Assembly (NCBI GenBank): GCA_913019905.1
Contig: CAJVZD010000005.1
Location: forward strand, 62,001 to 126,000
Length of the DNA: 64,000 nucleotides
Source: an uncultured Cellvibrionales bacterium
GTDB lineage: Bacteria > Pseudomonadota > Gammaproteobacteria > Pseudomonadales > Dasaniaceae
Direction: 5' to 3'
Shown: one piece after another, positions 27,556-36,609 of the stretch
Numbering within the stretch: the first letter of the stretch is position 1
How the letters are laid out: each line of letters starts with the position of its first letter
Program-made: the position numbers and the translations under genes
Notes under the pieces: generated by a model
Told to the model about the DNA's origin: nothing
Databases searched by the model: none
Seen by the model: the letters and a program-made list of their open reading frames with translations, nothing else

Positions 27556-28335
27556 ATGAAAAAACTATCCGCATTATCTCGATCTATTTCCGGAAAGGTG
27601 GCTATTGTTACCGGAGCTGCCAGTGGTATGGGCCGTGCAACCGCGCATTTGTTTATTGATGAGGGTGCAAAGGTAGCGATTGTTGATATTAACGGCGCAG
27701 CACTGGAGGCGGTCGCCGCGGAGATCCGCGAAGCCGGTGGTGATGTGCTGCCTATAGTTACCGATTGCTCAATCAAGGCTGAGGTTGTATCAGCGGTAGA
27801 GCAAACAGCGGCACATTTTGGCGGTGTTGATATCTTGATTAATAACGCGGGTTTGAGCATTCCCTCTGTACTCGATGACGATGCTTATGACGAGGGCTGG
27901 CAAAAAGCTCTCGATGTCATGGTTAGCGCGCAACAGTGGGCTATCCGAACCGCGCTGCCCTACCTCATTAAGGCAGAGCACCCAAGAATTGTGAATGTTG
28001 CCTCGACTGAGGCGTTGGGAGCGACGCCTTTTAATAGTTCCTATGTAGTGGCGAAGCATGCTTCTTTGGGCTTGACCCGGGCGATGGCGGTGGAACTGGG
28101 CCGGCAGGGAATTACCGTCAATTGCATTTGTCCCGGTCCAATCCACACAGGCATTACTGCTGGCATCCCCGATGACGACAAAGTAGTCTTTGCAAAACGT
28201 CGCACAGCATTACGGCGTTACGGACTGCCGGAAGAAGTTGCGCAAATTACCCTGAGTTTGGTTCTTCCGGGAGCCAGTTACATCACGGGAGCGACCATAC
28301 CGGTCGACGGTGGATTGACGATTCGTAACGCCTAG
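27556..28335 (+). CDS. Short-chain dehydrogenase/reductase (SDR1)
   Basis: 259 residues, classical SDR. NAD(P)-binding TGAASGMGRA (about 21-30), DILINNAG, active-site S in VNVASTEALG and YVVAKHASLGL with Y and K. Asp in IVDINGAA favours NAD. PVDGG near the end is typical of FabG-like members. AGGAG precedes the ATG. The next SDR starts 29 bases after its stop, so the two form an operon. Substrate unknown; it probably acts on a hydroxyacyl-CoA or an alcohol in the local catabolic cluster. Confidence 0.88.
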   Translation: MKKLSALSRSISGKVAIVTGAASGMGRATAHLFIDEGAKVAIVDINGAALEAVAAEIREAGGDVLPIVTDCSIKAEVVSAVEQTAAHFGGVDILINNAGLSIPSVLDDDAYDEGWQKALDVMVSAQQWAIRTALPYLIKAEHPRIVNVASTEALGATPFNSSYVVAKHASLGLTRAMAVELGRQGITVNCICPGPIHTGITAGIPDDDKVVFAKRRTALRRYGLPEEVAQITLSLVLPGASYITGATIPVDGGLTIRNA

Positions 28336-28364
28336 AAGAAATAAAATAAATCGGGGAATAGATT

Positions 28365-29147
28365 ATGGATAGTGAAAAAACGGCCCAGCATTTTGATTTG
28401 AGTGGCAAAGTAGCGGTGATTACGGGTGGTACGCGCGGCCTAGGACTGGCAATGGCAAAGGCTTTTGCCGAGGCGGGAGCTAAACTGGTGGTCAGTAGCC
28501 GCAAGGCTGATGCCTGTGAAGCCGTCGCGTCGACGATTAGGGATGAAATGGGCACGGAATGTATTGGTGTGGCCTGTCACGTTGGCGACTGGGATGCCTG
28601 TGACGCACTCATTGCGGCCGCTTACGCTGAATACGGCCAGGTTGACGTACTGGTCAATAATGCAGGTATGTCCCCGTTATACGAGAATCTGACTTCGATC
28701 AGTCGGGAGTTATACAATAAGGTTATGGATGTTAATTTGGCGGGACCTTTCCGTTTAGCGGCGGTTATTGGCGAGCGCATGGCCGCTGGAGCTGGCGGTT
28801 CGATTATCAACGTCAGCAGCACCAGTTCTAAAATGCCCGGTGCGAAAGAAATACCTTATGGTGCTGCAAAGGCAGGATTAAACAGTTTAACGATTGGTCT
28901 ATCTTACGCGTTGGGGCCCAATGTGCGAACCAATTGCATCATGCCTGGTCCGTTTTTGACCGATATATCCAAAGCCTGGGATATGGAGAGTATGAAGAAA
29001 GTCTTTAAGGCGAAAATTCCCAGAGAGCGGGCCGGTGAAGCCGAGGAAATCGTGGGTGCAGCGCTCTATTTGGCCAGCGATGCCTCCAGTTTTACCAACG
29101 GTGCGATCATAAAAATTGACGGGGGTATGAATTACGCCCCTTCCTAG
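28365..29147 (+). CDS. Short-chain dehydrogenase/reductase (SDR2)
   Basis: 260 residues, classical SDR. Glycine motif TGGTRGLGLAMAKAF (about 23-37), VLVNNAG, INVSSTSSKMPGAKEIPYGAAKAG with catalytic S, Y and K, and IKIDGGMNY at the C-terminus. It is the second gene of the SDR1-SDR2 pair. Residues VSSRKAD after beta-2 suggest NADP preference. The 585-base stretch that follows (29148-29732) shows no gene. Confidence 0.88.
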   Translation: MDSEKTAQHFDLSGKVAVITGGTRGLGLAMAKAFAEAGAKLVVSSRKADACEAVASTIRDEMGTECIGVACHVGDWDACDALIAAAYAEYGQVDVLVNNAGMSPLYENLTSISRELYNKVMDVNLAGPFRLAAVIGERMAAGAGGSIINVSSTSSKMPGAKEIPYGAAKAGLNSLTIGLSYALGPNVRTNCIMPGPFLTDISKAWDMESMKKVFKAKIPRERAGEAEEIVGAALYLASDASSFTNGAIIKIDGGMNYAPS

Positions 29148-29735
29148 AAGCTTTGCGGGTTTGCCGTTTGCTGACTTCACATCTCAACCATGACTCCGTA
29201 ACTTATAGGCTAGCCAGTGATCACCAGAATGTTTCGCTTGGGTACAATGTTCACCGGCACCGGCCAATAAAAAGTGCTCATTTTGCGCTCTATAACGGTC
29301 CATACGGTATTCGCACCGTCGTAGGCTGGCCGTTCATTTGATTCTGCGTTGCTTAGATGGCTGTAGAGGAGACGTAGAGCTCATAACATTAGAAGAAAGA
29401 GCAAAAGAAAGAACAAAGCAACAGAGTAGAAGAATTAATTGACTCCCATTATTCAGCGGCATGCTCTTTTTATTTATTTTAGATCAATGTTAGACGATAT
29501 AGTCTTAAGCATAACTTCCATTCTGAAGCGCTTACCGTAATGATATCGTTCGAGCCAAAGGCGCTCTCGGTTTGCAGCATTGAGGCACAGTAGTATCAAC
29601 GTCTAGGTCATAATGGGTGTATTGTTGCTGATGTTAGTGCTGTGCCATTATTAACCGTTAATGTGTTTTTGTTCTGTGAACTTTGGTTTTCAGCGGAGAG
29701 CTTAAAAAAACCGGCAGAAAATATAGGAGAAAATG

Positions 29736-30140
29736 ATGAATGAACTAGAAGTCGTCGTGAACACGTTGGAACAAGTTGCGGAACGCGATGTTGATCTCAC
29801 ACCGCTTATATATGATGAGTTTTTCGAGTCTTGCCGCGATGCTTTTCCGCTCATGGGGCATTCAGATCAGTACATGCGCGGACGTATGGTGGCCCAGATT
29901 TTTGAAGTCATTATGGATGATAGCTTGCATGGCGATGGTGGATATTTGGGTTGGGAAGTGAATGCCCATCTTAAGGATTACGGCGTCAAAGAAGAGATGT
30001 ATAACGCTTTTCTTGCTTCGATCAAACATGCTGTAAAGGTGACGATTGACGACCTATGGCAGAAGGAGCATGACATGGCATGGGATACAAGGATTGAACA
30101 GATACTGACAGCCATAAAAAGGCACGCGCCGACTCATTAA
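29736..30140 (+). CDS. Single-domain globin
   Basis: 134 residues. The segment LIYDEFFESCRDAFPLMG corresponds to helices A-B, HSDQYMRGRMVAQIFEVIMD to helices C-E, and AHLKDYGVKEEMYNAFLASI contains a His followed by x-x-YGV as at the proximal F8 site. KVTIDDLWQKEHDMAWDTRI covers the G-H helices. No reductase domain follows, so it would be an oxygen- or NO-binding single-domain globin. Two ATGs lie in tandem (29733 and 29736); the second is six bases from AGGAG and preferred. Family assignment is by motif only. Confidence 0.65.
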   Translation: MNELEVVVNTLEQVAERDVDLTPLIYDEFFESCRDAFPLMGHSDQYMRGRMVAQIFEVIMDDSLHGDGGYLGWEVNAHLKDYGVKEEMYNAFLASIKHAVKVTIDDLWQKEHDMAWDTRIEQILTAIKRHAPTH

Positions 30141-30173
30141 CAGACTATCCACTATTAAATCCCTGTAACCCCC

Positions 30174-30200
30174 GGCTTCTTTAATTCCGAAGCCTTTAAT
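30174..30200 (+). terminator. Possible terminator after the globin gene
   Basis: ggcttc (30174-30179) pairs with gaagcc (30189-30194) across a 9-base loop, followed by tttaatttcc. The short stem and poor T run make this weak. I see nothing else in the gene-free stretch to 30592. Confidence 0.45.
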
Positions 30201-30592
30201 TTCCTTATTCATTGCGTTATCGTACGGGCTGATAAGTCTTTACGGCAATGTTTCCCTGCGGTTCTGCCCACTTTGAAGAAATCTTCAGACTTAGCAGTCG
30301 ACCGCAAAGTCGCGATGGTTTCCTTGCCGCACGAATAACAACGACACAGCAGTTTCTGCTCATTGATTATACTGCAGCCTTTTGACTAGCGATTCGGTAA
30401 CATAATTCTCTATTGGGAAAAATGGCACTGGTAACTCGCACGGCTCAGGTGCGCCAGCCATTGGGAAACAAATGTTGTTAGCGTGTTTTTCTTACATGAC
30501 TTTTATGATAAAAATAGGTTAGTTTAAGATCGAATTGATTAACGTACTCGCCACTTGAGGTCCGAAGACCTATGTTGCGATGGAGATGTGCA

Positions 30593-32296
30593 TTGAATAA
30601 TTGTAAACAAATAAGAATATTCGCCTTGTTATTGCTGGTGATTTCGTCGCAGTGGACATTTGCAGCCAGTCCCGAGGCAAAATACTCCCGCGATGGAATG
30701 GTCACTTCGCGTAGTGAACTGGCGTCCAAAGCCGGTATCGAAATTCTTAAATCGGGTGGTAATGCCATTGATGCTGCAGTTGCTACCGGGTTCGCCTTGG
30801 CTGTCACCTATCCTTCTGCGGGTAATATAGGTGGCGGTGGCTTTGCTGTCATTCGTCTGGCCGACGGTAATGTGGTCACTCTTGATCATCGGGAAAAAGC
30901 CCCGGCGTCAGCCCATAAAGATATGTATTTAGATGCTGAGGGCAATGTCATAAAAGGCGAGTCCCGCAATACCCATAAAGCGGCGGGCGTTCCCGGTAGC
31001 GTCGATGGCTTACTGACCATGTTGGAAAAATATGGCAGTAAATCACGCAAAGAAGTGATGGCTCCCGCGATTCGATTAGCGAAAAAGGGTTTTGTGCTCA
31101 ATCGAGATCTCACCCGTCAATTTAATAATGTTGCGCAAAGAATGACCGCTTATCCTGGTTCAATGGAAACGTTTACCAATAAAGGCGAAAAGTATCAGAT
31201 TGGCGACATTTTTGTGCAAAAACATCTAGGTAAAACCTTGGAGACTATTTCTCGCCGAGGGCGCGATGGTTTTTACGCAGGGCCCGTTGCCGATCTTATT
31301 GTTGCAGAAATGAAGCGTGGAAATGGGGAGATAACACATAAGGATCTTCAGGACTATCAATCGGTTTGGCGCGCTCCGGTAAAAGGGAGTTATCGGGGCT
31401 ACGATATATGGGGCATGTCAGCGCCTTCATCGGGTGGGGCTCTAATAGTCCAGATGTTGAATATGTTTGAGCCGTTTGACGTTAAGGCAATGGGTTGGGG
31501 TAGTTCGGAAGTCATTCACTTGATGCTCGAAGGTGAGAGAAGAGCCTATGCTGACCGCGCTGAACATTTAGGGGATCCGGATTTTTACGAGGTTCCCATG
31601 GCCATGCTGACTTCCAAAGACTATGCGAAAATGCGGTTCTCAGACTTTGAAAAAGAAAAAGCCAGCGATAGTAATGCGATCGGCGCTGGTTCCTGGCCTG
31701 CTGAAAGCCCGCAGACAACCCATTTTTCTGTGGCTGATGGGGACGGTAATTTGGTTTCCTTAACCACAACGATAAATAGTAGTTACGGTAATAAAATTGT
31801 TGTTCAGGGGGCAGGGTTTCTACTTAATAATGAAATGGATGATTTTTCACTGAAGGAAAATACGCGCAACCAATTTGATTTGATCGGGCGTAGTGCTAAT
31901 GCAATCGCTCCTGGGAAACGTATGTTGAGTTCGATGTCTCCCACGATTGTAACGAAAGACGGCAAGCCGGTATTGGTAACAGGAAGCCCCGGTGGTTCGA
32001 CTATCATCACCACGGTCTTGCAAGTCGTGATGAATGTGATTGATCACGAGATGAATATTTCTGATGCTGTGTCTCTACCGCGCTTTCATCATCAGTGGTT
32101 GCCCGATCGGGTTTTCTACGACGAATATGGCATCTCGCCGGACACCAAAAAAGCGCTTGAAGTGATGGGGCATAAAGATCTAAAAGTTGTTCCCTGGGGA
32201 AGAGGGATAGGGGATGCAAATTCTATTTTAGTAAAAGATGGCGAAATAAGCGGTATACATGATCCCCGTAATGAAGGCGGTGCGGTCGGTTTATAA
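30593..32296 (+). CDS. ggt: Gamma-glutamyltransferase, exported
   Basis: About 567 residues. Signal peptide with FALLLLVISSQWTFAA, then the large-subunit start AKYSRDGMVTSRSELASKAG. Autoprocessing and catalysis occur at the first T of QTTHFSVAD (T375 by the preferred start), which begins the small subunit. The family stretches SAGNIGGGGFAVI, GVPGSVDGLL, LNNEMDDFS, SSMSPTIV and TGSPGGS are intact. It hydrolyses or transfers the gamma-glutamyl group of glutathione in the periplasm. TTG at 30593 follows GGAG with seven bases between; an in-frame ATG at 30572 has a poorer site. Confidence 0.92.
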   Translation: MNNCKQIRIFALLLLVISSQWTFAASPEAKYSRDGMVTSRSELASKAGIEILKSGGNAIDAAVATGFALAVTYPSAGNIGGGGFAVIRLADGNVVTLDHREKAPASAHKDMYLDAEGNVIKGESRNTHKAAGVPGSVDGLLTMLEKYGSKSRKEVMAPAIRLAKKGFVLNRDLTRQFNNVAQRMTAYPGSMETFTNKGEKYQIGDIFVQKHLGKTLETISRRGRDGFYAGPVADLIVAEMKRGNGEITHKDLQDYQSVWRAPVKGSYRGYDIWGMSAPSSGGALIVQMLNMFEPFDVKAMGWGSSEVIHLMLEGERRAYADRAEHLGDPDFYEVPMAMLTSKDYAKMRFSDFEKEKASDSNAIGAGSWPAESPQTTHFSVADGDGNLVSLTTTINSSYGNKIVVQGAGFLLNNEMDDFSLKENTRNQFDLIGRSANAIAPGKRMLSSMSPTIVTKDGKPVLVTGSPGGSTIITTVLQVVMNVIDHEMNISDAVSLPRFHHQWLPDRVFYDEYGISPDTKKALEVMGHKDLKVVPWGRGIGDANSILVKDGEISGIHDPRNEGGAVGL

Positions 32297-32488
32297 ATCG
32301 CGGTCTGTTTAAGTCAATACTTGCCGCATGAAGCAGCGATGTCAAATGCGAGCTAGTGCAGTTAAGCAAAAGAGAGGTGTAAAGGAACGCCGCAAAAGAA
32401 AGTCGTAAATTAAGGGGTAAAAAAACCGGAAAGCTTACGATGCGTCTATATCTACTAGTAGAAATTCCTCGGCCGGAAACGTTAATTT

Positions 32489-32635
32489 GTACTCGTCCAG
32501 AATTATTGATTTAAAGTGTCTGTTGTAGGTCGGTTTTTAACCCGACAATCCTGGCTTTCTGTTGGCATTTCAGGTCGGGTGGTAACACCACAATAATTTC
32601 GACCTACAGAAAAACGGTTCTTTCTGGATGGGCAC
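32489..32635. mobile_element. MITE-like element B (147 bp)
   Basis: The left end gtactcgtccagaa and right end tttctggatgggcac are imperfect inverted repeats; the second is followed by TA. Inside lies tgtaggtcggtttttaaccc and an inverted match ending gacctaca near 32601-32609. No coding capacity. It is arranged in the same direction as element C at 34.4 kb, so both sit on either side of the following ligase gene. The rest of 32297-32757 shows no gene. Confidence 0.65.
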
Positions 32636-32757
32636 TAATTCAAAAACCGCAAAAGTACGAGTATTCAACTGCCCAAGCGGAACATTAAAGTAAATATAAC
32701 CAGGACAACCCCAGAAAAACTAAAATACAAATAATTATAAGAACCGCGAGGCTAAAA

Positions 32758-34311
32758 ATGTATCCAGGTCATTGGTCGAAAATATTTCCCGAGAAACCGG
32801 CGGTTATACATTCGCAAACCGGCGAGCAACTAAGCTATCGCGAGTTGGATCAGCGGTCGAATCAATTGGCTCAGCTTATGTGGTCGTTGGGATTACGAAA
32901 GGGGGATCATATATCGATTTTTCTCGAAAACGACATTCGTTATTTTGAAGTAATATGGGCGGCTCTTCGATCAGGACTTTATCTTACGACGGTGAATCGG
33001 TATCTCAGCGATGAGGAAGCAGCCTATATTATCAACAATTCAGAATCGCAGCTGGTGGTATCCTCTGACTACTTAGCCGACGTTGCTAGAAAGCTTCCCG
33101 CACAATGTCCTAGCGTAAAAAAATGGCTTATGACAGGCATGCCTGAAGCGCCTTTTGAAAATTACGAAGACTCACTAAACTATTTTCCAGCCACTATGCT
33201 CGATGAAGAGCCTGCCGGTGCATTCATGCTTTACAGTTCCGGGACGACGGGAAAACCGAAAGGAATTTTAAAACCCCTGTCCAGTAACTTGATTTCTGAC
33301 AGTGCCAGTCAAGTGGGCGCTTTACAGAGAGGGCTTTGGGGTTTTGACGAAAGTACGGTATACCTGTCACCCGCGCCGCTGTATCACTCTGCGCCAGCGG
33401 GGTTTACGACAGCGACTCAAGCACTGGGCGGAACTGTCATCATGATGCCCGGATTTAATGACGTTGGTGCCTTGGAGGCCATTGATCAATATAAAGTCAC
33501 ACATAGTCAATGGGTGCCGACTATGTTTAGTCGTTTGTTGAAACTGCCTGAATCCGTTCGAACTCGTTTCGATTTATCTTCTCATAAAATAGCAATACAT
33601 GCCGCTGCGCCTTGCCCCCGTCAGATAAAACAACAGATGTTAGACTGGTGGGGGTCGATTATTTACGAATATTACGCGGGTTCTGAAGTGAATGGATTAA
33701 CTCACGTAAGCCCTGAAGCATGGTTAACGCGTCCGGGAACGGTAGGGAATGCAGTTTTGGGTATTATTCATATCTGTGATGAAGACGGAGTTGAACTCGC
33801 TGTCGGCGAGCCGGGGTTGGTGTATTTTGAATTGCCAACAGTCGCTTTCGAATATTTAAAGGACGATGCTAAAACCAAAGAAGCTCAACATCCACAACAC
33901 AGCAATTGGAGCGCATTGGGCGATGTTGGTTATATCGACAAGGATGGGTATTTATTTCTGACCGACCGAGCGTCTTTCATGATAATTTCCGGCGGAGTCA
34001 ATATCTATCCCCAGGAAATCGAAGATGTACTCATTATGCACCCCAAGGTAGCTGACGTTGCGGTCATCGGAGTGCCCAATGAGGAAATGGGCGAGGAAGT
34101 AAAGGCTGTCGTTCAGCTGGAAGCGGGTATTGATCCTGAAAACGGACTGAGCCAAGAATTAATGAACTATGCGAGAGAGAGTATCGCTCATTACAAATGT
34201 CCAAAAAGCGTCGACTTTACTGAAGCACTTCCGCGTTTACCGACGGGGAAACTGTATAAACGTCTTCTCAAAGATCGTTATTGGGGAAGAAAGGAGACGA
34301 AAATAGTCTAA
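32758..34311 (+). CDS. Acyl-CoA synthetase (AMP-forming), bracketed by MITE-like elements
   Basis: 517 residues. AMP-binding loop YSSGTTGKPKGIL (about 159-171), EYYAGSEVNGLTHV, and C-terminal RLPTGKLYKRLL with the catalytic Lys. The middle region HSQWVPTMFSRLLKLPESVR resembles ligases for medium-chain or aromatic acids, but the acid is unknown. ATG follows GAGG. It is flanked by direct copies B and C of the MITE-like element, 122 bases before and 78 bases after the gene, so it may have moved as a unit (inference). It is one of three acyl-CoA ligases in the window. Confidence 0.87.
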   Translation: MYPGHWSKIFPEKPAVIHSQTGEQLSYRELDQRSNQLAQLMWSLGLRKGDHISIFLENDIRYFEVIWAALRSGLYLTTVNRYLSDEEAAYIINNSESQLVVSSDYLADVARKLPAQCPSVKKWLMTGMPEAPFENYEDSLNYFPATMLDEEPAGAFMLYSSGTTGKPKGILKPLSSNLISDSASQVGALQRGLWGFDESTVYLSPAPLYHSAPAGFTTATQALGGTVIMMPGFNDVGALEAIDQYKVTHSQWVPTMFSRLLKLPESVRTRFDLSSHKIAIHAAAPCPRQIKQQMLDWWGSIIYEYYAGSEVNGLTHVSPEAWLTRPGTVGNAVLGIIHICDEDGVELAVGEPGLVYFELPTVAFEYLKDDAKTKEAQHPQHSNWSALGDVGYIDKDGYLFLTDRASFMIISGGVNIYPQEIEDVLIMHPKVADVAVIGVPNEEMGEEVKAVVQLEAGIDPENGLSQELMNYARESIAHYKCPKSVDFTEALPRLPTGKLYKRLLKDRYWGRKETKIV

Positions 34312-34389
34312 CGTCTATTCAACATACACGGTCGGTATTCTGAATAAACTAGACAGTAATAAGAGAGCGATCGATCGCAAAAATAATGA

Positions 34390-34541
34390 GTGCTCGTCCA
34401 GAAATATCATTTTGAGTTTGTGTATCTATTGTCGGTCGTTTTTTTTGAGCTGACAATCCAGGTTTTTCTTCGCTTTCCACGTCGGGTTTTTTCTTTTCAG
34501 TAACCCTGACCTACAGAAATAGTCTGTTACTGGACGGGAAC
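34390..34541. mobile_element. MITE-like element C (152 bp)
   Basis: Ends gtgctcgtccagaaa and tggacgggaac are inverted repeats of the same type as A and B. Inside, gtcggtcg at about 34431 and gacctacag at about 34509 are inverted matches. It is diverged from element B but collinear with it, so the two form direct repeats around the acyl-CoA ligase gene. It lies just upstream of the next SDR, 52 bases from its start. Confidence 0.65.
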
Positions 34542-34592
34542 GGATTAAACGAATGGCACATAAAACTTAACAGCGTGCAAAGGAGTTGTTTA

Positions 34593-35387
34593 ATGAGACT
34601 AGCCGATAAAGTAGCCGTCGTCGTGGGTGCGGGACAGACACCCGGCGAAACGATGGGCAACGGCCGCGCAGCCGCGATTCTATTTGCGCGTGAAGGCGCA
34701 AAGGTATTGTTGGTCGATCGGGATTTGGAATCAGCTTTGGAAACGGAGGCGATGATTCGCAAAGAGGGCGGTGAGAGTTCGTCCTTGAAAGCGGATATTG
34801 TAAAGGAACATGATTGCCAAACGATCGCTCAAACGGCTATCGAGCGCTATGGCCGAATTGATGTTTTACAGAATAATGTCGGCATTGGCGGTGGCGATGC
34901 GGGGCCGACTAAGCTCGATCCCGATGTGTGGGATAAAATTATGGAGGTCAATGTGAAAGGAGCGTTCATGACCTGCAAATACGTATTGCCAATAATGCGT
35001 GAACAGGGTGCGGGCTCCATTATTAATATATCGTCGGTCGCGGCACAATGTTCCGTTGGCATAGTTGCCTACAAGTCGTCTAAAGCTGCTCTAAACGCCT
35101 TTACGCATTCGGTAGCGCTAGGCAATGCGAAATTTGGGATTCGCGCGAACGTTATTATGCCCGGGTTAATGGATACACCTATGGCGATCGAAGGTATTTC
35201 TACTGCACGGGGAGTCTCCGCTAATGAGCTTCGTGAACAGCGTAATGCGCTGGTACCTTTGCGGGGTAAGATGGGGACAGCCTGGGATATTGCTTACGCC
35301 TCGTTGTTTCTGGCATCTGATGAGTCGAGTTTTATTACCGGAATTGAATTACCGGTTGACGGCGGACAGCGCGCGCGAATAGGCTGA
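34593..35387 (+). CDS. Short-chain dehydrogenase/reductase with long glycine loop (SDR3)
   Basis: 264 residues. NAD(P)-binding region VVGAGQTPGETMGNGRAAAI, where the usual GxxxGxG spacing is lengthened by several residues. The rest is classical: VLQNNVGIGG instead of NNAG, NISSVAAQCSVGIVAYKSSK with catalytic Y and K, and ELPVDGG. The frame is open to a GTG at 34575, but ATG at 34593 follows AAGGAG by a proper distance. The modified NNAG motif suggests a specialised branch. Substrate unknown. Confidence 0.85.
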   Translation: MRLADKVAVVVGAGQTPGETMGNGRAAAILFAREGAKVLLVDRDLESALETEAMIRKEGGESSSLKADIVKEHDCQTIAQTAIERYGRIDVLQNNVGIGGGDAGPTKLDPDVWDKIMEVNVKGAFMTCKYVLPIMREQGAGSIINISSVAAQCSVGIVAYKSSKAALNAFTHSVALGNAKFGIRANVIMPGLMDTPMAIEGISTARGVSANELREQRNALVPLRGKMGTAWDIAYASLFLASDESSFITGIELPVDGGQRARIG

Positions 35388-35530
35388 CTGTGCAGGATTA
35401 TTGCTGGACACAATCCGTAATAATTCTATTCAGTTTGTTGAACTAACAATCTACTGCAGCCGGAGGAGATTCTTGAATCGACATTTTTCTAATACTTAGG
35501 CATGTAATTACTATATAAAGGAACATTGCG

Positions 35531-36493
35531 ATGAAAGCAGCAGTTTATTATGAAAACGGTGCCCCGGACGTTATTAAATATGAAGACGTACCGGATCCTG
35601 TTATTAAGCCAAAAGACATATTGATTCAGGTGAAATGTGTGAGTATTGAAGGAGGTGACACTCTGAACCGCTTAGGCGGTCCTTTACGTACCCATCCTCA
35701 TGTTGTTGGTTATCAGGCCGCCGGTGAAATTATTCAATTGGGTTCAGATGTTACCGGGCACCAGCTAGGGGATCGAGTAACAACCGTCATGGGTGATGGA
35801 TCTCATGCTGAATTGCGGGCGGTTCATATGGCAAGTGCCTGGAAAATACCCGATGAAATGTCTTATGAGGTCGCCTCTGCGATTCCTGTTCCTTTTGGTA
35901 CTGCCCATGATTGTTTGTTTGAGTATGGCCGGCTGCAGGAGGGAGAAACAGTTCTCGTGCAAGCTGGGGCAAGCGCGGTGGGTTTGGCCTCAATTCAACT
36001 GGCAAAGCGAGCGGGTGCAACGGTAATCGCCACGGCATCCAGTGCTGGCAAGTTGGCTCGCCTTGCAGCGCTAGGCATGGATCATGGCATTAACTACGTA
36101 GACGATGATCTGGTTAAAGAAGTGATGAGACTTACCGACGGTAAAGGGGCGAATGTGATCGTCGATCCGGTGGGCGGTCCAACTATGCAAAAGAGTATTT
36201 ATAGCCTTGCTTATCGAGGACGTTTGTCAACTGTAGGGGGTGCCGGCCGGGAGGTCATTAAATACGATTTGAGCAATCTTATGGGCGGTAATCGCAGCAT
36301 TAACGGCGTATTTTTGGGTGCTGAAATACGTACTGAGAGAGCTCAGGAAATGATTAAACAGCTGATCCTGGACATTGCTTCGGGCGAGTTAAACGTTGTT
36401 TTGGATAAGCAGTTTCCTTTGTCTGAGGCTGCTGCAGCCCATGCGTTTATCGAAAGCCGTCAGGCCGTCGGGCGAGTGACTTTGATACCCTAA
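35531..36493 (+). CDS. Zinc-independent quinone oxidoreductase-like (MDR family)
   Basis: 320 residues of the medium-chain dehydrogenase/reductase superfamily. N-terminal GroES-like domain (1-120) without catalytic-zinc Cys pattern; nucleotide-binding domain with VLVQAGASAVGLASIQLAKR (about 142-161) and GANVIVDPVGGPTMQKS. It would reduce a quinone or an enoyl substrate with NADPH. AAGGA precedes the ATG. The next gene starts about 116 bases after it, with an inverted repeat in between. Confidence 0.87.
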   Translation: MKAAVYYENGAPDVIKYEDVPDPVIKPKDILIQVKCVSIEGGDTLNRLGGPLRTHPHVVGYQAAGEIIQLGSDVTGHQLGDRVTTVMGDGSHAELRAVHMASAWKIPDEMSYEVASAIPVPFGTAHDCLFEYGRLQEGETVLVQAGASAVGLASIQLAKRAGATVIATASSAGKLARLAALGMDHGINYVDDDLVKEVMRLTDGKGANVIVDPVGGPTMQKSIYSLAYRGRLSTVGGAGREVIKYDLSNLMGGNRSINGVFLGAEIRTERAQEMIKQLILDIASGELNVVLDKQFPLSEAAAAHAFIESRQAVGRVTLIP

Positions 36494-36568
36494 AATCGCA
36501 CCGCCTGCGAATAATTGACTGGGCAAGGGATTGTGTTAAATAGTGAGTCCCGCGTGGCGTGCGATTTT
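36492..36568. repeat. 10-bp inverted repeat between oxidoreductase and amidase genes
   Basis: aaaatcgcac (36492-36501) and gtgcgatttt (36559-36568) match perfectly across 57 bases. The left arm touches the stop codon of the preceding gene; the right arm ends 41 bases before the next start. It could form a long hairpin ending in TTTT, acting as attenuator or terminator, or be an operator. No assignment is certain. Confidence 0.5.
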
Positions 36569-36609
36569 GAATCACTGCGTCGATATAAATAATAACCATA
36601 GGTAGCATT

